The notes beneath the pieces were generated by a model. That model saw only the letters and a list, made by a program, of their open reading frames with translations. It searched no databases and was not told the DNA's origin. Both the position numbers and the translations under genes were made by a program. This document shows positions 13,452 through 15,784 of a stretch of 15,784 nt of DNA, piece by piece (the stretch's first letter is position 1; each line of letters starts with the position of its first letter). Source of the DNA: an uncultured Collinsella sp. (GTDB taxonomy: Bacteria; Actinomycetota; Coriobacteriia; Coriobacteriales; Coriobacteriaceae). The stretch covers positions 1 through 15,784 of the forward strand of contig CAKUEU010000039.1 in NCBI GenBank assembly GCA_934646865.1. Direction: 5' to 3'.

Positions 13452-14088
13452 GGGCGTCCTCCGGGGATACTGCCTCGTCGTTATCGTTAGCATCGGTGCT
13501 GTCGTCCTTGCTATCGCCGACCCAACGCAGCAGATCGACCGAGGTGATGCCGTAGCGCTTCTCGCGCACGGTCTCAAAGCCGGCCAGATGCGCGCCCGCG
13601 TCGGCGGCGGCATGCTCAAACAGGGCGTACGCGCCAGGGGCCAGCAGGCCCTGCTGGGCAAGGTTCTGCAGCAGTTCCTGGACCGGCTCGGCACCAAAAG
13701 CATAGGGCGGGTCGAGCAGGACCAGATCAAAGGGGCCGCCCGGCACACGACCGCGCGAGGCACTCGCCAGCATGTCGCCCGTTATCACGCGCCAACGCGC
13801 ACGGTCACGGCAGAGCGACTCGATATTCTTGGTAATGAGCCGCGCGGCATTCCGATCGATCTCGAACGTCGTGAGCGAGCGGGCACCACGTGAGAGCATC
13901 TCGATGCCCAAGGCGCCGGAACCGCCAAACGCATCCAGCACGCGGACCTCGTCCAAATCGAAGTCGAATGCCGACATGACCATAGATGCGCACGCCTCGC
14001 GCACGCGATCGGTCGTGGGGCGGGTAACATCGCGACCACGGGGCTCCTCGATCTTGCGACCGCGCCATTCGCCGCCGATGATTCTCAT
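13444..14088 (-). CDS. rsmD: 16S rRNA (guanine-966-N2)-methyltransferase RsmD
   Basis: RsmD methylates G966 of 16S rRNA in the small subunit using S-adenosylmethionine. The 214-residue protein has the family start MRIIGGEWRGRKI, RPTTDRVREA (23-32), the SAM-binding motif VLDAFGGSGALGIE (50-63), and the catalytic DLVLLDPPY (121-129). After the fold ends near 190 there is an acidic, low-complexity tail (DSKDDSTDANDNDEAVSPED), which overlaps the coaD ribosome site and start. The ATG at 14088 overlaps the recG stop (ATGA). GGAGG abuts the ATG, too close for ideal initiation, so coupling to recG translation is likely. Confidence 0.94.
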   Translation of the reverse strand: MRIIGGEWRGRKIEEPRGRDVTRPTTDRVREACASMVMSAFDFDLDEVRVLDAFGGSGALGIEMLSRGARSLTTFEIDRNAARLITKNIESLCRDRARWRVITGDMLASASRGRVPGGPFDLVLLDPPYAFGAEPVQELLQNLAQQGLLAPGAYALFEHAAADAGAHLAGFETVREKRYGITSVDLLRWVGDSKDDSTDANDNDEAVSPEDAHE

Positions 14089-15784
14089 CCTCCGCTGACC
14101 TCCTTAAAGATGTGTCGATACCGCGTGGCGACCGCATCGCGCAGAGGGCGCGTCGCCACGGAGTCAAGGTTGCAAGCATACCGCAAGAGCTCGACTGCGT
14201 CCAAATGGGCCCACTCGATCAATTCCTCATCGGCATCCAGGTCGACAAAGCGCAGGGTCACGCCGCCATGCTGGCGGTACCCCAGGATTTCGCCCTCGTG
14301 GCGCAGACGCAGGTCCATCTGGGCGAGCGTAAAGCCATCCGAGGTCTTCTCGAGCGATTGCAGGCGATCTTGTGCTGCCGAAGCGCCGCCGTTGCCCTTG
14401 GAGTGCGTCATGACCAGGCACGTGCCCGACACGCTGCCACGGCCCACGCGACCGCGCAGCTGGTGCAGAGCAGCCAAGCCAAAGCGCTCGCCGTTCTCTA
14501 TGACCATGACGGTGGCGTTGGGCACGTCAACGCCCACCTCGACCACCGTAGTCGAGACGAGCACGTCGATCTCGCCTCGCTTGAAGGCATCGATGACCCG
14601 GTCCTTCTCCCCCGCCGGCATCCGGCCATGGAGTCGCTCGATGGTAAGTCCCGGCAGCGCCAGGCGCAGGCGGTCGAGCTCGGTCGCCGTGTCATGCAAC
14701 GGCACGGGCACGGTCACGCGGCCCTCGTCGTCGCGGGCGATGCCGGGTACGTCCTCGAGCTCATCGGCCGAATCGCTCGGCTCCACGAGCGGACAGATCA
14801 CATAGGCCTGCTGCCCCTTCTCGTGCGCCTCGCGGATGGCGCCATAGGCCAGGTCGCGGCTTGATTCGGTGAGCACGCGCGTGGTGACACCGGCACCGGG
14901 AACAGGACGGTGGCGGATGATGCTCGTGTCAAGGTCGCCGTAGACCGAAAGCGCCAACGTGCGCGGGATGGGCGTCGCCGTCATAACGAGCAGGTCCGCC
15001 CCCGGCCCCTTGGCGCGCAGGGCGTTGCGCTGACCCACGCCAAAGCGGTGCTGCTCGTCGATGACGACGAGCGACAGATGATTGAAAGTCACGTCGTCCG
15101 AAAGGACCGCGTGCGTACCAAAGAGCACGTCGAGCTCACCAGACTGAAGCTGAGCATGGATCCGCTCGCGCTCGACCGCCGGAGTGGCGCCCGTCAGGAG
15201 CGCCCACGTCATACCGGCCCGAGAGAGCAAGGGGCCGGTCTTATCGGCATATTGACGCGCCAGCACGCCCGTGGGCGCCATAACGCAGGCCTGCGTGCCG
15301 CTATCGGCAGCCACAGCCAGCGCGCAGACGGCAACAGCGGTCTTGCCGGTACCGACATCGCCCAGCAGCAGGCGGTTCATCACGCGCCCGCTATCGCACA
15401 TATCGCGCAGGATATCTTGGAACGCGGCCTCCTGCTCGTCGCTCAGCGAAAACGGCAGGGCCTGCTTAAGCGCGGCCAGGTGCTCGCCCGCGGCGTGGGC
15501 ATAAGGCACCACCTCGACCAAGCCGCCGTCGTTGCGCAGACGCAACGCCAGCTGCAGGTAGAGGCACTCCTCGTAGGCAAGACGCCGGCGCGCGATATCG
15601 CGCTCGGCCATGCTCGAGGGAAAGTGAATCGATCGAAGTGCACGTGCATTGCTCATCAAGCGGCGCTTGACGCGCAGCGGGGCGGGAATGGGATCAAACG
15701 GATTGCCGACAACCTCGAGCGCGCCGCTTACGATACGGCGCATCCACGCCTGGCTCACGCCGTCACTCACGTAGTGGACCGGCA
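14085..15784 (-). CDS. recG: ATP-dependent DNA helicase RecG (N-terminus cut by window edge)
   Basis: RecG remodels stalled replication forks and branch-migrates Holliday junctions. About 565 C-terminal residues are visible. The frame is still open at the right edge, and the wedge (OB-fold) sequence continues in frame past the GTG at 15770, so that GTG is not the start; roughly 130-170 residues are missing. Motifs in order: LLGDVGTGKTAVA (Walker A), APTGVLARQY (Ia), VVIDEQHRFGVGQR (DEQH, II), TATPIPRTLAL (III), HGRMPAGEKDRVI, VSTTVVEVGVDVPNA (V), and HQLRGRVGRG (VI). The TRG translocation region is at DGFTLAQMDLRLRHEGEILG, where HEGEILG replaces the common RGPGELLG. It is the first visible gene of the recG-rsmD-coaD unit, which overlaps throughout. 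Confidence 0.97.
   Translation of the reverse strand, partial: PVHYVSDGVSQAWMRRIVSGALEVVGNPFDPIPAPLRVKRRLMSNARALRSIHFPSSMAERDIARRRLAYEECLYLQLALRLRNDGGLVEVVPYAHAAGEHLAALKQALPFSLSDEQEAAFQDILRDMCDSGRVMNRLLLGDVGTGKTAVAVCALAVAADSGTQACVMAPTGVLARQYADKTGPLLSRAGMTWALLTGATPAVERERIHAQLQSGELDVLFGTHAVLSDDVTFNHLSLVVIDEQHRFGVGQRNALRAKGPGADLLVMTATPIPRTLALSVYGDLDTSIIRHRPVPGAGVTTRVLTESSRDLAYGAIREAHEKGQQAYVICPLVEPSDSADELEDVPGIARDDEGRVTVPVPLHDTATELDRLRLALPGLTIERLHGRMPAGEKDRVIDAFKRGEIDVLVSTTVVEVGVDVPNATVMVIENGERFGLAALHQLRGRVGRGSVSGTCLVMTHSKGNGGASAAQDRLQSLEKTSDGFTLAQMDLRLRHEGEILGYRQHGGVTLRFVDLDADEELIEWAHLDAVELLRYACNLDSVATRPLRDAVATRYRHIFKEVSGG

Noticed and set aside
14299..14322. RecG motif HEGEILG in place of RGPGELLG
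   Set aside because: Similar replacements occur, as far as I recall, in actinobacterial RecG; the helicase motifs are complete, so this looks like lineage variation.

Overview
The window looks like core chromosome of a high-GC actinobacterium, most likely class Coriobacteriia (Collinsella or a close relative). This rests on several things. Base composition is around 60% GC by eye. The cluster recG-rsmD-coaD, a SepIVA/DivIVA-like coiled-coil gene, DUF177 (yceD)-rpmF-plsX-acpP-rnc-smc-ftsY-ffh combines actinobacterial and Firmicutes-like gene orders. The thymidylate synthase is of the B. subtilis ThyA type. The genus is inferred from memory of such clusters and was not searched. I see no mobile element, CRISPR array, tRNA or rRNA.

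Layout. Positions 1-2385 (minus strand) hold a SpoU/TrmH-type RNA methyltransferase cut by the left edge, then the folate/dTMP pair thyA-folA, transcribed thyA first. Positions 2386-2551 are the only divergent intergenic region. It carries a near-perfect 17-bp inverted repeat whose two arms look like regulator-binding sites. Positions 2552-3316 (plus strand) hold the one accessory-looking gene: a DUF134 helix-turn-helix domain fused to a NifX/NifB-type cluster-binding domain and a Cys/His-rich metal-binding tail. It has a very strong internal ribosome binding site exactly at the domain junction. A bidirectional terminator at 3380-3411 separates it from the minus-strand block. Positions 3437-15784 are an almost uninterrupted minus-strand run. 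Read in transcription order it is recG (cut by the right edge), rsmD, coaD, the sepIVA-like gene, yceD/DUF177, rpmF, plsX, acpP, rnc, smc, ftsY, ffh.

How the genes work together. recG-rsmD-coaD is one overlapping unit (recombination, 16S rRNA methylation, CoA synthesis). The sepIVA-like gene, yceD and rpmF form a short unit for cell-envelope growth/division and the large ribosomal subunit. plsX and acpP serve phospholipid and fatty acid synthesis. rnc, smc, ftsY and ffh follow in tight spacing, covering RNA processing, chromosome organisation and co-translational protein targeting. Hairpins sit before plsX and before acpP and could set the relative output of these segments.

The best candidate for something new is the locus at 2468-3316: paired operator-like sites, a fused HTH/cluster-binding/metal-tail protein, and an internal start that would release the metal-binding half alone. 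Smaller points of interest are substitutions at normally conserved positions in DHFR (Trp to Val), RNase III (Asp metal ligand to Asn) and ACP (DSL to NSL).
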